This document shows, one piece after another, positions 36,079 through 45,824 of a stretch of DNA of 64,000 bases. A model generated the notes under the pieces. That model saw nothing but the letters and a program-made list of their open reading frames with translations, searched no databases and was not told the origin of the DNA. Positions within the stretch are counted from its first letter, which is position 1; each line of letters opens with the position of its first letter. The stretch lies in the NCBI RefSeq assembly GCF_015223065.1, contig NZ_JADFBY010000005.1:124001-188000 (forward strand). The letters are read 5' to 3'. Source of the DNA: Mucilaginibacter sp. JRF. Lineage in GTDB: Bacteria > Bacteroidota > Bacteroidia > Sphingobacteriales > Sphingobacteriaceae. The translations under genes and the position numbers were made by a program.

Positions 36079-37002
36079 TTAGTACTGCCACAAGGTCAGC
36101 TCCCAGTCCATAAGCGATTTCTTGATCCGCTCCGACTCGTAAAGCCTGTCAATACCCTGGGCATAATCTTTAATACGTTCGTCCTTCTCATTAGATGCCT
36201 TAACGATGTAGCTGCTAAACAGCCTCTTTAAAAATACATCGTCAAAGCTAAGGCCTGTCGCGTCATTATTGCGGCTAACAGCCTCCTTGGTAGCCAAAAC
36301 CTGCCTTGCTTCAGGGAAATATACCCAGAATGCCGGTTGGTAATCAGTTTCCAAACCTTCAACCTGGAACCTGATCAGTGGTGCTATACCTATAATACGC
36401 GGCTCAAATACCGAACGTTGCTTATCAAAAACCCAATCCTCCTTAATGCGGAACTTGATCACGCTATCCGGGTTAAACTCACCTGCCTGTACCCTTGAAC
36501 CTATTTTGTTGCCATCGGCATCAAACTGATCAACCACGGCGCTATCGGCCATGCGTGCTTTTGCCTGCCCACCGGTTAACGGCGTTGAAAATGCATCACC
36601 GCTTGGGTCGCCTTTGGCCGGGTTTGGTGTTGGGTCGTATGCGGTAAGTTCACCGGCATCAATAGCAGCCATCAGCACATCTATCAAACGTGATTTTGGC
36701 GAAGCCAGGTACTGGTTCATTTTTTCGCGCACATCAATTTCGCGCCATACGCGTTTAGCGAATATAACATCGGCCTGGCGCAGGTTAGGGTAAGGGGTAA
36801 CCTTACGCTCCTCAAAATTAGTTTTGGTGTAATACCCATCAAGCGGGCGATCATACGCCTGTGCAACGCTATCCGCGGCATGCGCGGCATTGGTAGGTGC
36901 CGGTTTGGTGTTACCCGGCGCAGGCTTGGTTTGCGCGAAAGAGGTGGCTGTAAACGCCAAACCCAATGCTATGATCAACAATTTCTTCATCGTTCCTGTC
37001 AA
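36079..37002 (-). CDS. gldN: Type IX secretion ring protein GldN
   Basis: 307 residues. Signal peptide (ending SFAQ, about residue 24), then an Ala/Pro/Asn/Thr-rich spacer and the GldN/PorN core (DGYYTKTNFEERKVTPYPNL, RVWREIDVREKMNQYL, IGIAPLIRFQVEG). It forms the periplasmic ring with GldK of the T9SS (family knowledge). It is the last gene of gldKLMN on this strand, overlapping nothing and separated by 1 base from gldM. No gldO duplicate follows. Confidence 0.94.
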   Translation of the reverse strand: MTGTMKKLLIIALGLAFTATSFAQTKPAPGNTKPAPTNAAHAADSVAQAYDRPLDGYYTKTNFEERKVTPYPNLRQADVIFAKRVWREIDVREKMNQYLASPKSRLIDVLMAAIDAGELTAYDPTPNPAKGDPSGDAFSTPLTGGQAKARMADSAVVDQFDADGNKIGSRVQAGEFNPDSVIKFRIKEDWVFDKQRSVFEPRIIGIAPLIRFQVEGLETDYQPAFWVYFPEARQVLATKEAVSRNNDATGLSFDDVFLKRLFSSYIVKASNEKDERIKDYAQGIDRLYESERIKKSLMDWELTLWQY

Positions 37003-37003
37003 A

Positions 37004-38539
37004 TTAATTTGCAGATATTACTATATCATCCAAACCGCGTTGCGAGCCATCAGGACCCACGGCCATAATATCAGTAAATATAACCTTTGTTCCCGGTGTT
37101 ACGGTATTTAAGGCTGCGCGCATCTGCGGGCTAACGCTGCCACTGGTTGAGGTAACCTTTATCACATCCTGACGTGGCTTGGCCAGCAACAGGCTGAAAC
37201 GGGTAACTTCAAACTTAGCATCAAATTCAAAATTCTCTAAACGGGCAAATAAACGCTCCTGGCCGCGAATGTTGGCAGAGCTGGTGCTGCCACCACTTTT
37301 GCCGGCAAACATGGCTTTAGGGTCGGGTATACGTTTCACCCTGAATTCGGTTACGCCCAATACCTGGGTTTTACCCGGGGCAACCTCGCCCGATACAGAA
37401 ACCTTTACAGTACCTATTGAGCTAACCGTAGCGGTATATTTACCGTTAGCGCCTTTAATGGTAGCGCCCGGTGCGCTAACACGTAATTTTTCGAGCGGTA
37501 CACCCGGGGCTGATACCGAAATAGGGTTTGGTACACCAATGTACAACACGTTCATTTTATCAGGCGATACTACTGCCGATGGCTTGGCTACCTGATACTC
37601 CTGCATTGGTAACTGGTAAGTTTTGGTCTGCCCATCGGTACCAACAACCTTAATAGTACCTGAGTATTTAAAGAAGCCCTCTTTGCTGGTGTTAACCGTG
37701 TATTTACCACGACCTTCAGACACCTGTAAGGTAGAGCCGTTAACGGTGATGGTAGGGTTGCTTTTTGAATCGTAAGCCGTCAGGAATATCTCGGCAGTGT
37801 ATGGCTGGCCTGCTACCACGTAGCTTGATGGCGCAACTGCAACAGCCGCGAATTTATCAAGGTTTACTACGGCCTGGTCTACCTTGCCTAATAGTTTCTT
37901 TACAACCTCATTCTCGGCATTCTTAGCGTCCGATTGTATTTTTGATAGCGTAGTCAGCGTAGCGCCCAGCGGAATACCATTGCCAAAGTAAGCTTGTTGC
38001 CAGCTTTTTTTGGTATTACCCGGCGTAGTTTTTGGCTCGGTGGTGTTCAATGAAAAATTCACACCATCACGATCCTTAGCGTCAAGTAAGGCTAACAGCT
38101 TATCGCGGGTTTCTTCTATCTTTTGTTTTAGTACGTCAGCATTTTTACCGTTGATCATGATGCGGGGCGAAATGTCAAGGTTATCGCGTTTTTCAACGTC
38201 GCCTGTAGTTTCGTTAATGCCACCGCCTTCTTCAACCAGTTGTTTACGTAACGATTCAACGTAGGCATCCAGTTCCTCACTTATCTTACTGGCCTCTTTA
38301 GCCTTATCATATATCGGTTTGGCTCTCTCGGGCTGCTCCTTTAACTTGGTTTGCTCAAAGGCGCTGTAGGTGTTTTGTATACTGGTGCTAACGTTAGTAC
38401 GCGACTGATCTAAGCTGTCGGTTATATTTTTAAAGGCATCCAGCAAACTATCCGGTACGTTAAGGGCAACCAAGCCCAAAAGCACCAGGTAGAGGATGCC
38501 TATCATTCGTTGTCTGGGGGTTTGTTTGCCTCCGGCCAT
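37004..38539 (-). CDS. gldM: Type IX secretion/gliding motor protein GldM
   Basis: 511 residues. A single N-terminal helix (about 9-27; MIGILYLVLLGLVALN) inserts into the GldL ring, followed by the long periplasmic shaft of four domains (GldM N-terminal, two Ig-like domains including TVSSIGTVKVSVSGEVAPGK, and the GldM C-terminal domain). With GldL it forms the proton-driven motor of the T9SS (known). Order gldK-L-M-N is standard. Confidence 0.95.
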   Translation of the reverse strand: MAGGKQTPRQRMIGILYLVLLGLVALNVPDSLLDAFKNITDSLDQSRTNVSTSIQNTYSAFEQTKLKEQPERAKPIYDKAKEASKISEELDAYVESLRKQLVEEGGGINETTGDVEKRDNLDISPRIMINGKNADVLKQKIEETRDKLLALLDAKDRDGVNFSLNTTEPKTTPGNTKKSWQQAYFGNGIPLGATLTTLSKIQSDAKNAENEVVKKLLGKVDQAVVNLDKFAAVAVAPSSYVVAGQPYTAEIFLTAYDSKSNPTITVNGSTLQVSEGRGKYTVNTSKEGFFKYSGTIKVVGTDGQTKTYQLPMQEYQVAKPSAVVSPDKMNVLYIGVPNPISVSAPGVPLEKLRVSAPGATIKGANGKYTATVSSIGTVKVSVSGEVAPGKTQVLGVTEFRVKRIPDPKAMFAGKSGGSTSSANIRGQERLFARLENFEFDAKFEVTRFSLLLAKPRQDVIKVTSTSGSVSPQMRAALNTVTPGTKVIFTDIMAVGPDGSQRGLDDIVISAN

Positions 38540-38590
38540 GTGTTATTCTTTAATATATTGGGTTGATACTAAATTCTGTTAATTACTTAA

Positions 38591-39397
38591 TTAAACGCGT
38601 GGCTGGCTCATGGCAGTAAGCATGTTGCCGTAAACAGCGTTTAACGAAGCAAGGTTTTTAGCTAAGCGACCAACCTCTTCCTTAAAGTTTTTCGAATCCT
38701 CAATAGACTCGTTAAAGTTTTGCATGGTAAGCGACAGATTGTGATAAAACGTGTTCATTGATTTTAAATGAGCAGTTGAATCCTGAAGCTCCAATTCGTA
38801 AACAGCGTTCAAGGCACCCAGGTTTTTGGCCAGGTTGTTTACCTGATCATGGTATGCTTTTGAATCAACGTTTGAGTTAGCCATTTCAGACAGGTTTGCC
38901 GATGCTTTCTCGAAAGATAAGCTCAGCTTATCATAGCTGGCAGTAGCTGTTTTTAACTTGGTAATGTATTCATTAGTGGCAACGCCTGCATCGCCAACAG
39001 TTGATATAGCGGCAACCTTATCGCCAAAGGTTCTTAAGTTATCGCCAAGGCTGCTGATCAGTTCAGGGCCAATTTTGGCATCGCTCAACATCTTGTCAAG
39101 TGCGGCAGTGTTTGAAAAACCTGTTTGCGCAGGTGCAGCAACACGTGCGGTAACGGTTGGTAATTCGCCATTGTAGTTGGCATCCAGTTCAGGGTATGCA
39201 CGCGTCCAGTCAACTTCTTCGGTATCGCGCTGTAAGCCTAATATCAGGAACAGAACGGCTTCGGTAATTAAACCCACAGCGATCAAAGTTTCAGCGCCGG
39301 GGTAGTGGTTAATCTTAAATAACAGACCTATGATTACAACGGTAGCACCAATTGAAATAATGTTATCAATGCCGAATGATTTTTTCTTGAGAGCCAT
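38591..39397 (-). CDS. gldL: Type IX secretion/gliding motor protein GldL
   Basis: 268 residues. Two N-terminal membrane helices (about 12-28 and 34-54) followed by a cytoplasmic coiled-coil. Two Glu lie ten residues apart in or near the second helix (E36 and E46 in GAETLIAVGLITEAV); this spacing resembles the proton-path Glu residues of studied GldL. The cytoplasmic part is rich in helical Asn/Leu heptads and ends in LNAVYGNMLTAMSQPRV. It couples proton flow to GldM rotation (known). Confidence 0.94.
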   Translation of the reverse strand: MALKKKSFGIDNIISIGATVVIIGLLFKINHYPGAETLIAVGLITEAVLFLILGLQRDTEEVDWTRAYPELDANYNGELPTVTARVAAPAQTGFSNTAALDKMLSDAKIGPELISSLGDNLRTFGDKVAAISTVGDAGVATNEYITKLKTATASYDKLSLSFEKASANLSEMANSNVDSKAYHDQVNNLAKNLGALNAVYELELQDSTAHLKSMNTFYHNLSLTMQNFNESIEDSKNFKEEVGRLAKNLASLNAVYGNMLTAMSQPRV

Positions 39398-39479
39398 AAG
39401 ATGTATAGTATGAGGGATTATATAATGTTGATCAAAGTAAAATACAATGTTAGCGCAATAAGGTTGAACTTATTGTTAA

Positions 39480-40799
39480 TTATCGTTTATCTCTAATATC
39501 GCGGCCAACAAAGTGGGTTACGCAACGGAAACCGATATACGATTTTGCAGTGTCCTGGTACTCATAACTGCGGGTTGAATTTTGCAGGAAATAACCCACA
39601 TCTTTCCACGATCCGCCGCGAACTACCTTGCGTTTTAATACTTCAGGGTCTGTCGCTTTGGCCTCGTAGTTAAAGGTTGGGGCCATATCATGCACAAAAG
39701 TTGAGGCTGATGGATCGTAGGCCGATGCTGTCCACTCGGCTACGTTACCGGCCATGTTATACAGGCCGTAATCATTAGGGAAATACGAGCGTACGTTTAC
39801 CGTGTAAGCGCCGCCATCATCAGTATAATTACCACGGCCGGGCTTAAAGTTAGCCATTAAACAGCCTTTGGCATTTTTAACGTAAGGGCCACCCCAGGGG
39901 TAATCAGTACCAATACGGCCACCACGCGCGGCATATTCAAACTCGGCCTCGGTAGGCAGGCTGTATGGCATACGGTGCGGTAAACGGCGCGAATCTTTAT
40001 AAGCATCGTTATAACGGGTACGCCATACGGTAAAGGCACGTGCCTGGCGCCATGTAACACCCACAACAGGGTAGTTACGGAAGGCCGGGTGAGAGAAATA
40101 ACCCTCAACCATTGGCTCGTTGGCCGCGTACGAGAAATCGGTTAACCAAACCAGCGTATCCGGGTAAACATTCACCGTATCGCGGAAAATGAAATCAGAA
40201 CGTTTGGCGCTTTTATCGTTTTTATGGTTGGCGGCATCGCGCATTACCATAATAGAGTAGTTGTATTTAAGCAGACGCACGTCAACCTCGTTACGGTCAA
40301 ACACGCGGTCGTCGCCCTGGTAGTACATACCGTCAAGCTTGGCAGCGTTACCGGCATTGTTACCCCTGAAATTCCAGATAGGGTTCTTTTTTACATAATC
40401 CCAGTTGATGAACTTGCGGCCAGCTGCATTATTATTAGCGTTGGCATTGTTGCCGCCACGGGGTTGTATGTAATATTTTGGGTCGTTAAGGTAATTAGTG
40501 ATGGCTATTGAATCGCGCACCCAGTTTACATATTGTTTATACTGTGTGTTTGATATCTCGGTTTGATCCATAAAAAAAGGTGATACGGTCACCTGTTTAG
40601 TTTGGGCTATTTGCGAGAAAGTAACATCCTGATCAGTTTGACCCATCAAAAACGAGCCTCCGGGTATGTAAACCATGTTGTACGGTACCTCTGATCTGAA
40701 CGATTTTTGAGGCACCCCCGTTAGTTCGCCACGATCACTGCTTTTACAGGCAGAAAGCACCGAACCGGCCAGAAATATATAAAAGTAAATTTTTTTCAT
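39480..40799 (-). CDS. gldK: Type IX secretion ring lipoprotein GldK
   Basis: 439 residues. Lipoprotein signal with C18 (LSAC) and a formylglycine-generating-enzyme (SUMF1)-type domain: YIPGGSFLMGQTDQ, MDQTEISNTQYKQYV, PTEAEFEYAARGG, and NMAGNVAEWTASAY. An Asn-rich insert is visible (GNNANANNNAAG). GldK of this type builds the outer-membrane-associated ring with GldN. It is the first gene of the gldKLMN operon; 230 bases of spacer precede it. Confidence 0.95.
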   Translation of the reverse strand: MKKIYFYIFLAGSVLSACKSSDRGELTGVPQKSFRSEVPYNMVYIPGGSFLMGQTDQDVTFSQIAQTKQVTVSPFFMDQTEISNTQYKQYVNWVRDSIAITNYLNDPKYYIQPRGGNNANANNNAAGRKFINWDYVKKNPIWNFRGNNAGNAAKLDGMYYQGDDRVFDRNEVDVRLLKYNYSIMVMRDAANHKNDKSAKRSDFIFRDTVNVYPDTLVWLTDFSYAANEPMVEGYFSHPAFRNYPVVGVTWRQARAFTVWRTRYNDAYKDSRRLPHRMPYSLPTEAEFEYAARGGRIGTDYPWGGPYVKNAKGCLMANFKPGRGNYTDDGGAYTVNVRSYFPNDYGLYNMAGNVAEWTASAYDPSASTFVHDMAPTFNYEAKATDPEVLKRKVVRGGSWKDVGYFLQNSTRSYEYQDTAKSYIGFRCVTHFVGRDIRDKR

Positions 40800-41029
40800 G
40801 TGGTGTTAACCTATCTGTAAATACACTTACAAATGTCCGAATATATAGTTTTAACTTCTTAAACAAAAAATATAACCATATAGCTGCAAATGCAATTGTG
40901 CAATTTACAGCTTTAATTGTATAAAACTATAAACCGTTCAATTACAAATAAGCGTCTGTAAGTACGATATTAACGAAAAATAAGGGGAAAGGGTTGCAAA
41001 AAAGTAAATAAATAACTGTTTGGTAACAG
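40800..41029. other. Spacer upstream of gldK
   Basis: 230 bases, A/T-rich, between gldK and the hemD-like gene. I looked for a -7 box on the minus strand and found no exact TAnnTTTG match. There is no strong hairpin. The gldKLMN promoter must lie here but I cannot place it. Confidence 0.5.
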
Positions 41030-41788
41030 TTATTTATTTACTTGCTTACAGTACTGATCAATGGCCATGGTCATTGAAGGTGCTGCCGGCGTAGGTGCCG
41101 GAATATCTAAAATAAGGCCCGCTTCTAATACTGCTTTGTGCGTGGTGGCGCCAAAAGCGGCTATGCGTGTATTATTCTGTTTAAAATCGGGAAAGTTTTT
41201 GTACAGAGATTGTATACTCGACGGGCTGAAGAAAGCGATCACATCGTAAAATACTTCGGCCAGGTCTGACAAGTCGCTGCACACAGTGCGGAATAATACC
41301 GCAGGGGTGAAGTTATAACCGTTCTCTAACAAGAATTTTTGAGTTTCCTCAGCTGCAACGTCCGAACATGGGTACAGGAATTTTTCGCCTGAGTGCTTTT
41401 TCAATACCTCGGCCAAATCAGAGGCAGTTTGCTTGCCAAAGAATATCTTACGTTTGCGGTACTGAATATATTTTTGAAGGTAAAGCGCTATGGTTTCTGA
41501 TAAGCAGAAGTACTTCATATCAACAGGTACCTCAAAGCGCATCTCCTCGCAAATGCGAAAAAAGTGGTCGGCTGAGTTGCGGCTGGTAAAAATTACCGCT
41601 GTAAAATCGGCCAAATTAATTTTCTCTTTACGAAAATCCTTGGCTGGTACACCCTCTACGTGAATGAACGATCTGAAGTCAATTTTCAGATTTAGCTTTT
41701 TAGCCAGTTCAGCGTATGGATTTTTGTCATTTTCGGGTTTAGGCAATGTAACCAAAATGCTTTTAACCCTCTTTTTTCTGTCTTCCAA
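41030..41788 (-). CDS. Uroporphyrinogen-III synthase (HemD-like)
   Basis: 252 residues, two-domain Rossmann-like architecture of HemD. Visible family points are KSILVTLPKPENDKNPYAELA at the start, AVIFTSRNSADHFF, and YDVIAFFSPSSIQSLYKN followed by AAFGATTHKAVLEAGL near the end. It cyclises hydroxymethylbilane to uroporphyrinogen III. Identity is moderate because HemD sequences diverge strongly, but the FTSxN and FxSPSS patterns fit. It is 32 bases downstream of the DUF4271 gene, with which it forms an operon. Confidence 0.82.
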   Translation of the reverse strand: MEDRKKRVKSILVTLPKPENDKNPYAELAKKLNLKIDFRSFIHVEGVPAKDFRKEKINLADFTAVIFTSRNSADHFFRICEEMRFEVPVDMKYFCLSETIALYLQKYIQYRKRKIFFGKQTASDLAEVLKKHSGEKFLYPCSDVAAEETQKFLLENGYNFTPAVLFRTVCSDLSDLAEVFYDVIAFFSPSSIQSLYKNFPDFKQNNTRIAAFGATTHKAVLEAGLILDIPAPTPAAPSMTMAIDQYCKQVNK

Positions 41789-41820
41789 AAGTCAATCTCC
41801 GTAATAACTAATCAATTATA

Positions 41821-42807
41821 TTATATATTAAGTGCCTTTATCAAAATTAAAATAGGGCAAATTTCGAGGGCACAAAGATAGAGAAATAAATAAAATTTTG
41901 GAAATTTAAAGCTTGAAATAATAATTACGCTGTTACGCAGGTACAGCCAAATTAAAATTACGCCGGCAATAACCAATGCCATTAATAATACTAAAGTTGT
42001 TAACTGCGGATTAATTAATGTTAAACAAATTACCACCGGTAAAAACAGTATAGCAACGGTAAAGTAGGTTAAGCATAAAATGGTAATGTAGCGCTCTACC
42101 ACCTCTTTTATAGCGAAAACCCATCCCAAAAACTTAAGCAGTATTATTTTTAAGGCGAACAGTAAAAGTACCGCCATTGATAGCGACAGATACAGCGCCA
42201 TTCCCGCCACCTGGTAGTAAACCTGGTAATGTACCGATAGTTGGTACAGAAACAACCCGAACGTGAAGCCGAACAATACCAGCAGCCCTGTAAATACCCA
42301 AAAGCTAATAGGCGACCCTTCCTCGCCTTGCGAAAATAGCTGCATTTTAAATGCCGAGCGGAGTATATTATCTATCTCGCCCCCTATGGTCAAACGTAAA
42401 AAGCCGGTGTAAAGCAGCAGGGCAATAACAATACCTATTACCCACTGCCCGCGCACGGTACGGCCAATGCCGGTACCCGCCGTAGCTTTTGATGCGGGTT
42501 TTATATCCCAAAAACCGTAGCCTTTGTACAGGTACTTATCCAGCATTTGTTCAACAAACTGGTTGGGGCGCTCAGGGTCGGGTGCTTGGATGTAGAGCAT
42601 GGCCAGCGAGTCGGACACGGCTTGCTCCTGTAGTTTTGCCGCAATGGCTACTGAGTCGAGCATGTGCATTTGGCGGGGGGCTTCGTAATAGCCGGTATCA
42701 GCCTCTGGTATCAGCTCGGTTTCGGTGCTGTCGGTTTGCGCGAACGCGGTACCGCATAGCGTGCTTAAAAAAAGTAATATGGCTAATAAGCGTGTCAAAA
42801 CTGGCAC
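41821..42807 (-). CDS. DUF4271 membrane protein
   Basis: 328 residues. N-terminal signal (ending TAFAQ), a charged linker to about residue 110, then about seven predicted helices ending in YLFLYLCALEICPILILIKALNI. It fits DUF4271, a Bacteroidota family usually next to hemD. The start codon is GTG at 42807; an exact -7 box (TACCTTTG on the minus strand, 42807-42814) overlaps it, so the true start may be the in-frame TTG three codons on. Function is unknown. Confidence 0.82.
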   Translation of the reverse strand: MPVLTRLLAILLFLSTLCGTAFAQTDSTETELIPEADTGYYEAPRQMHMLDSVAIAAKLQEQAVSDSLAMLYIQAPDPERPNQFVEQMLDKYLYKGYGFWDIKPASKATAGTGIGRTVRGQWVIGIVIALLLYTGFLRLTIGGEIDNILRSAFKMQLFSQGEEGSPISFWVFTGLLVLFGFTFGLFLYQLSVHYQVYYQVAGMALYLSLSMAVLLLFALKIILLKFLGWVFAIKEVVERYITILCLTYFTVAILFLPVVICLTLINPQLTTLVLLMALVIAGVILIWLYLRNSVIIISSFKFPKFYLFLYLCALEICPILILIKALNI

Positions 42808-42867
42808 AAAGGTAAGGGTTTAGGCTGTTAATTAAGATGTACTGACTATTAATTGCTTGTCAATCGG

Positions 42868-42875
42868 TATTTTTG
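42868..42875 (+). promoter_or_regulatory. -7 promoter element of hemW
   Basis: TATTTTTG exactly fits TAnnTTTG and lies eight bases before ATG 42884. It argues against translation from the in-frame TTG at 42857, which would precede the transcript start. Confidence 0.5.
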
Positions 42876-42883
42876 CCCATCGG

Positions 42884-44005
42884 ATGGCGGGAATTTACTT
42901 ACATATACCTTTTTGCAAAAAAGCGTGTCATTACTGCGATTTTCATTTCAGTACTTCATTAAAATATAAGGATGAGCTTTTGGCTGCCATGCTGCGGGAG
43001 CTTGAACTGCAAAAAACTTATCTGCAAAGCGAAACCATTGAAACCATATATTTTGGCGGAGGCACCCCATCGTTGCTCACAGGTGCCGAAGTAAACCGAC
43101 TGCTTGATACTATTACCCGCCTGCATACGGTTGCCGCCGGTGCTGAGATTACCCTGGAGGCTAACCCCGATGATCTGGATAAGGCTAAGGTGAATGAGTT
43201 GAGGCAAACCGATGTTAATCGCTTCAGCATCGGTATACAATCCTTTTTTGATGATGACTTGCTTTGGATGAACCGTGCCCACCAGGCCAGCGAAGCTGAG
43301 GCTTCGGTAATGCGCGCGCAGGATGCCGGGTTTGAGAATATTACGGTCGACCTGATTTATGGTTACCCCATGCTTACCGATACCAAATGGAAGCAGAATG
43401 TTGAAAAGGTTTTCGGGTTGAGCGTTCCGCATGTATCGGCCTACTCCATGACGGTGGAGCCGCAAACCGCCCTGGCATCATTCATCAGCAAAAAAAAACA
43501 ACCACCCATGAACGAGCAGCAAAGCGCCGCCCAGTTCACCTACTTAATAGAGGCGATGGAAAGGCAGGGCTTTGAACAGTACGAAATATCAAACTTTTGC
43601 AAGCCTGGCCATTACTCGCGCCATAACTCCAATTACTGGAAAGGGGTGAAGTACCTGGGCATCGGCCCATCTGCACACTCATTTAATGGCGAAACCCGGC
43701 AGTGGAATGTGGCTAATAATCCAAAATACATACAGTCGTTAGAGTTGGGAACCATACCTGCCGAAACAGAGGTGCTTACCGAGGCAGACAGGCTGAACGA
43801 ATACATCATGACATCGCTACGCACCATGTGGGGGCTTGATTTGAACCGGCTTAACCAAATAGCCGCCGGTGCCGCGGATGAACTACTGCCCCGTGCCGCC
43901 GAATTTCTTGAAAAGGAATGGCTCCTGCAAAAAGAGCGAACGCTCTATTTGACATCTGAGGGAAAACTTTATGCTGATCACATAGCGTCGGAGCTGTTCT
44001 TTTAG
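42884..44005 (+). CDS. hemW: Radical SAM heme chaperone HemW
   Basis: 373 residues starting MAGIYLHIPFC. The SAM cluster motif CKKACHYC gives C11, C15 and C18. TIYFGGGTPSLL, EANPDDLDKAKV and FSIGIQSFFDDDLLWMNRAH match the HemW/CPO-like family, and HYSRHNSNYWKGVKYLGIGPSAHSF is its usual later block. HemW delivers heme to apo-proteins and is not the coproporphyrinogen III oxidase HemN (known); HemN carries an extra C-terminal domain and a CxxxCxxCxC motif that are not seen here. It is divergent from the hemD-DUF4271 operon. Confidence 0.94.
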   Translation: MAGIYLHIPFCKKACHYCDFHFSTSLKYKDELLAAMLRELELQKTYLQSETIETIYFGGGTPSLLTGAEVNRLLDTITRLHTVAAGAEITLEANPDDLDKAKVNELRQTDVNRFSIGIQSFFDDDLLWMNRAHQASEAEASVMRAQDAGFENITVDLIYGYPMLTDTKWKQNVEKVFGLSVPHVSAYSMTVEPQTALASFISKKKQPPMNEQQSAAQFTYLIEAMERQGFEQYEISNFCKPGHYSRHNSNYWKGVKYLGIGPSAHSFNGETRQWNVANNPKYIQSLELGTIPAETEVLTEADRLNEYIMTSLRTMWGLDLNRLNQIAAGAADELLPRAAEFLEKEWLLQKERTLYLTSEGKLYADHIASELFF

Positions 44006-44130
44006 GTGTTATTCCTGGATGGGTTTGCTTTAGTATATTGATCTTCAATTGATTGCATGTGTTTTTCTGCTTTTGCAATCCGTGCTTGTGTTTGCAAGCG
44101 TACATCTATTATAAACATACCAATATTAAA

Positions 44131-44670
44131 ATGAGAAGATTAATTATCGCGGCGTTTGTAATAGCAGCTATTGCAATTTCGCCTAAAAGTTATGCCCAAA
44201 CCAAAGTAGTTGGTGGCGCGGCAATGTATCCGAACAAGGATATTATTGACAATGCCGTTAACTCAAAAGACCATACCACACTTGTAGCCGCTGTTAAAGC
44301 AGCCGGATTGGTTGAAACCTTGAAAGGTAAAGGCCCGTTCACGGTTTTTGCGCCAACTAACGAGGCTTTTAACAAATTGCCAGCCGGTACAGTTGATAAC
44401 TTGGTTAAGCCTGAAAACAAGGCTACGCTTACCAAAATATTAACCTATCACGTAGTTGCCGGTAAAATGAGCGCTAAGGATTTAATGGCCAAAGCCAAAT
44501 CGGCAACCCCAACATTAACCACAGTGCAAGGCGAAAAACTTACAGTAAAAGTTGAAGGCGGCAAGGTGTACCTTGTTGATGCTAAGGGCGGTAAATCATG
44601 GGTAACTATTGCTGATGTTAATCAGAGTAATGGTGTAATTCATGTAGTGAATACCGTATTAATGCCTTAA
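44131..44670 (+). CDS. Fasciclin (FAS1) domain protein
   Basis: 179 residues: signal peptide (MRRLIIAAFVIAAIAIS, ending SYAQ) and one FAS1 domain with HTTLVAAVKAAGLVETLKG, GPFTVFAPTNEAFNKLPAG and TYHVVAGKMSAKDL. FAS1 proteins are secreted adhesion or matrix proteins. I chose ATG 44131 because it starts the signal peptide; the longer frame from 44053 is implausible. A terminator follows. Confidence 0.9.
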   Translation: MRRLIIAAFVIAAIAISPKSYAQTKVVGGAAMYPNKDIIDNAVNSKDHTTLVAAVKAAGLVETLKGKGPFTVFAPTNEAFNKLPAGTVDNLVKPENKATLTKILTYHVVAGKMSAKDLMAKAKSATPTLTTVQGEKLTVKVEGGKVYLVDAKGGKSWVTIADVNQSNGVIHVVNTVLMP

Positions 44671-44691
44671 TTAACCAATTATGAATGCGTT

Positions 44692-44723
44692 AAAAGGGTC
44701 GGCAATTTGTCGGCCCTTTTTTT
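44692..44723 (+). terminator. Terminator after the fasciclin gene
   Basis: AAAAGGGTCGGC (44692-44703) pairs with GTCGGCCCTTTT (44709-44720) through 12 positions, two of them G-U; seven T in all end the structure. Confidence 0.8.
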
Positions 44724-44804
44724 GTCAGTACCATATCAAAAACCCATTTTGGTATGGATGATATTTGTTAAATAATTAATTTTGGATGTTAATTATTTGT
44801 GAAC

Positions 44805-45686
44805 ATGGGCATTACACTAACCCAAATTGATAAGGTTGATAATATCACAAAAGAGGATTTTATTAACAACTACCTGATACCCCGTAAACCGCTTGTTATA
44901 CGCAAGGCTACCCAAACCTGGCCTGCACTGCAAAAGTGGACGTTTGAATATTTAAAGGAGGTGGTAGGCGACAGAACCGTGCCGCTTTACGATAGCTCAA
45001 AGGCCGACCCCTCGGCACCGATCAACGCGTCGGCGGCTGATATGAAGTTCGCTGATTATATCGATCTGATACAAAAGCAACCTACCGATCTGCGGATATT
45101 TTTATTTGATCCGATAAAGTTCGCGCCGAAACTACTGGACGATTACCGTTCACCATCCGATCTGATGGGAGGCTTTTTGGATAAATACCCCAACATGTTT
45201 TTTGGCGGAGCGGGTTCAATAACCTTTTTGCATTACGATATAGATATGGCGCACATATTCCACACGCATTTTCATGGGCGTAAGCACATTATATTGTTCG
45301 AGCAAAAATGGAGCGAGCGTTTATACTGCATGCCGTTTGCTACCTACGCGCTGGAGGATTACGATATAGCGAACCCCGACTTTGAAAAATTCCCGGCGCT
45401 GGATGGCATTGAAGGGCAGGAAACCATATTAGAGCATGGCGAAACCCTGTTCATGCCTACCGGTTTTTGGCATTGGATGAAGTATCTGGATGGCTCGTTC
45501 TCCATATCGCTGCGTGCCTGGGACAGATCATGGGCCATAAAGGCGCATAGCTTGTACAACCTTACCGTGCAACGCAAGTTTGATGATTTTATGAAAGGCC
45601 GTTTCAAAAAACGTTACATGGATTGGAAGGAAGATCTGGCCGTTAAACGAGCTAATAAAGCCCTTGCAAATGGTAAACCTGTATAG
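44805..45686 (+). CDS. Cupin-like / JmjC-fold dioxygenase homologue (first of a pair)
   Basis: 293 residues. Double-stranded beta-helix fold of the JmjC/cupin_8 type. The metal-ligand pattern HxD...H is H143 and D145 (FLHYDIDMAH) and H223 (FMPTGFWHWMKYL); K160 in GRKHIILF is a candidate 2-oxoglutarate ligand. That fits Fe(II)/2OG oxygenases that hydroxylate proteins. ATG 44805 is preferred to the in-frame GTG at 44799. The next gene is a paralogue with identical length and the same ligands. Substrate is unknown. Confidence 0.88.
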   Translation: MGITLTQIDKVDNITKEDFINNYLIPRKPLVIRKATQTWPALQKWTFEYLKEVVGDRTVPLYDSSKADPSAPINASAADMKFADYIDLIQKQPTDLRIFLFDPIKFAPKLLDDYRSPSDLMGGFLDKYPNMFFGGAGSITFLHYDIDMAHIFHTHFHGRKHIILFEQKWSERLYCMPFATYALEDYDIANPDFEKFPALDGIEGQETILEHGETLFMPTGFWHWMKYLDGSFSISLRAWDRSWAIKAHSLYNLTVQRKFDDFMKGRFKKRYMDWKEDLAVKRANKALANGKPV

Positions 45687-45824
45687 TTGTTTTAAACAAA
45701 ATTGTTGTAATGGGGATGTCATTAAAAGTGATTATCCCCATTATATTTATATTATTAACCATTTCATAATATAAAAACAGTAATTTTATACGATCCGGCT
45801 AAAACATATATTCCGGTAATTTGT

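Noticed and set aside
42857..42883. TTG start for hemW
   Set aside because: The HemW-typical start MAGIYLHIPFC lies at ATG 42884, and a -7 box is located between the two.
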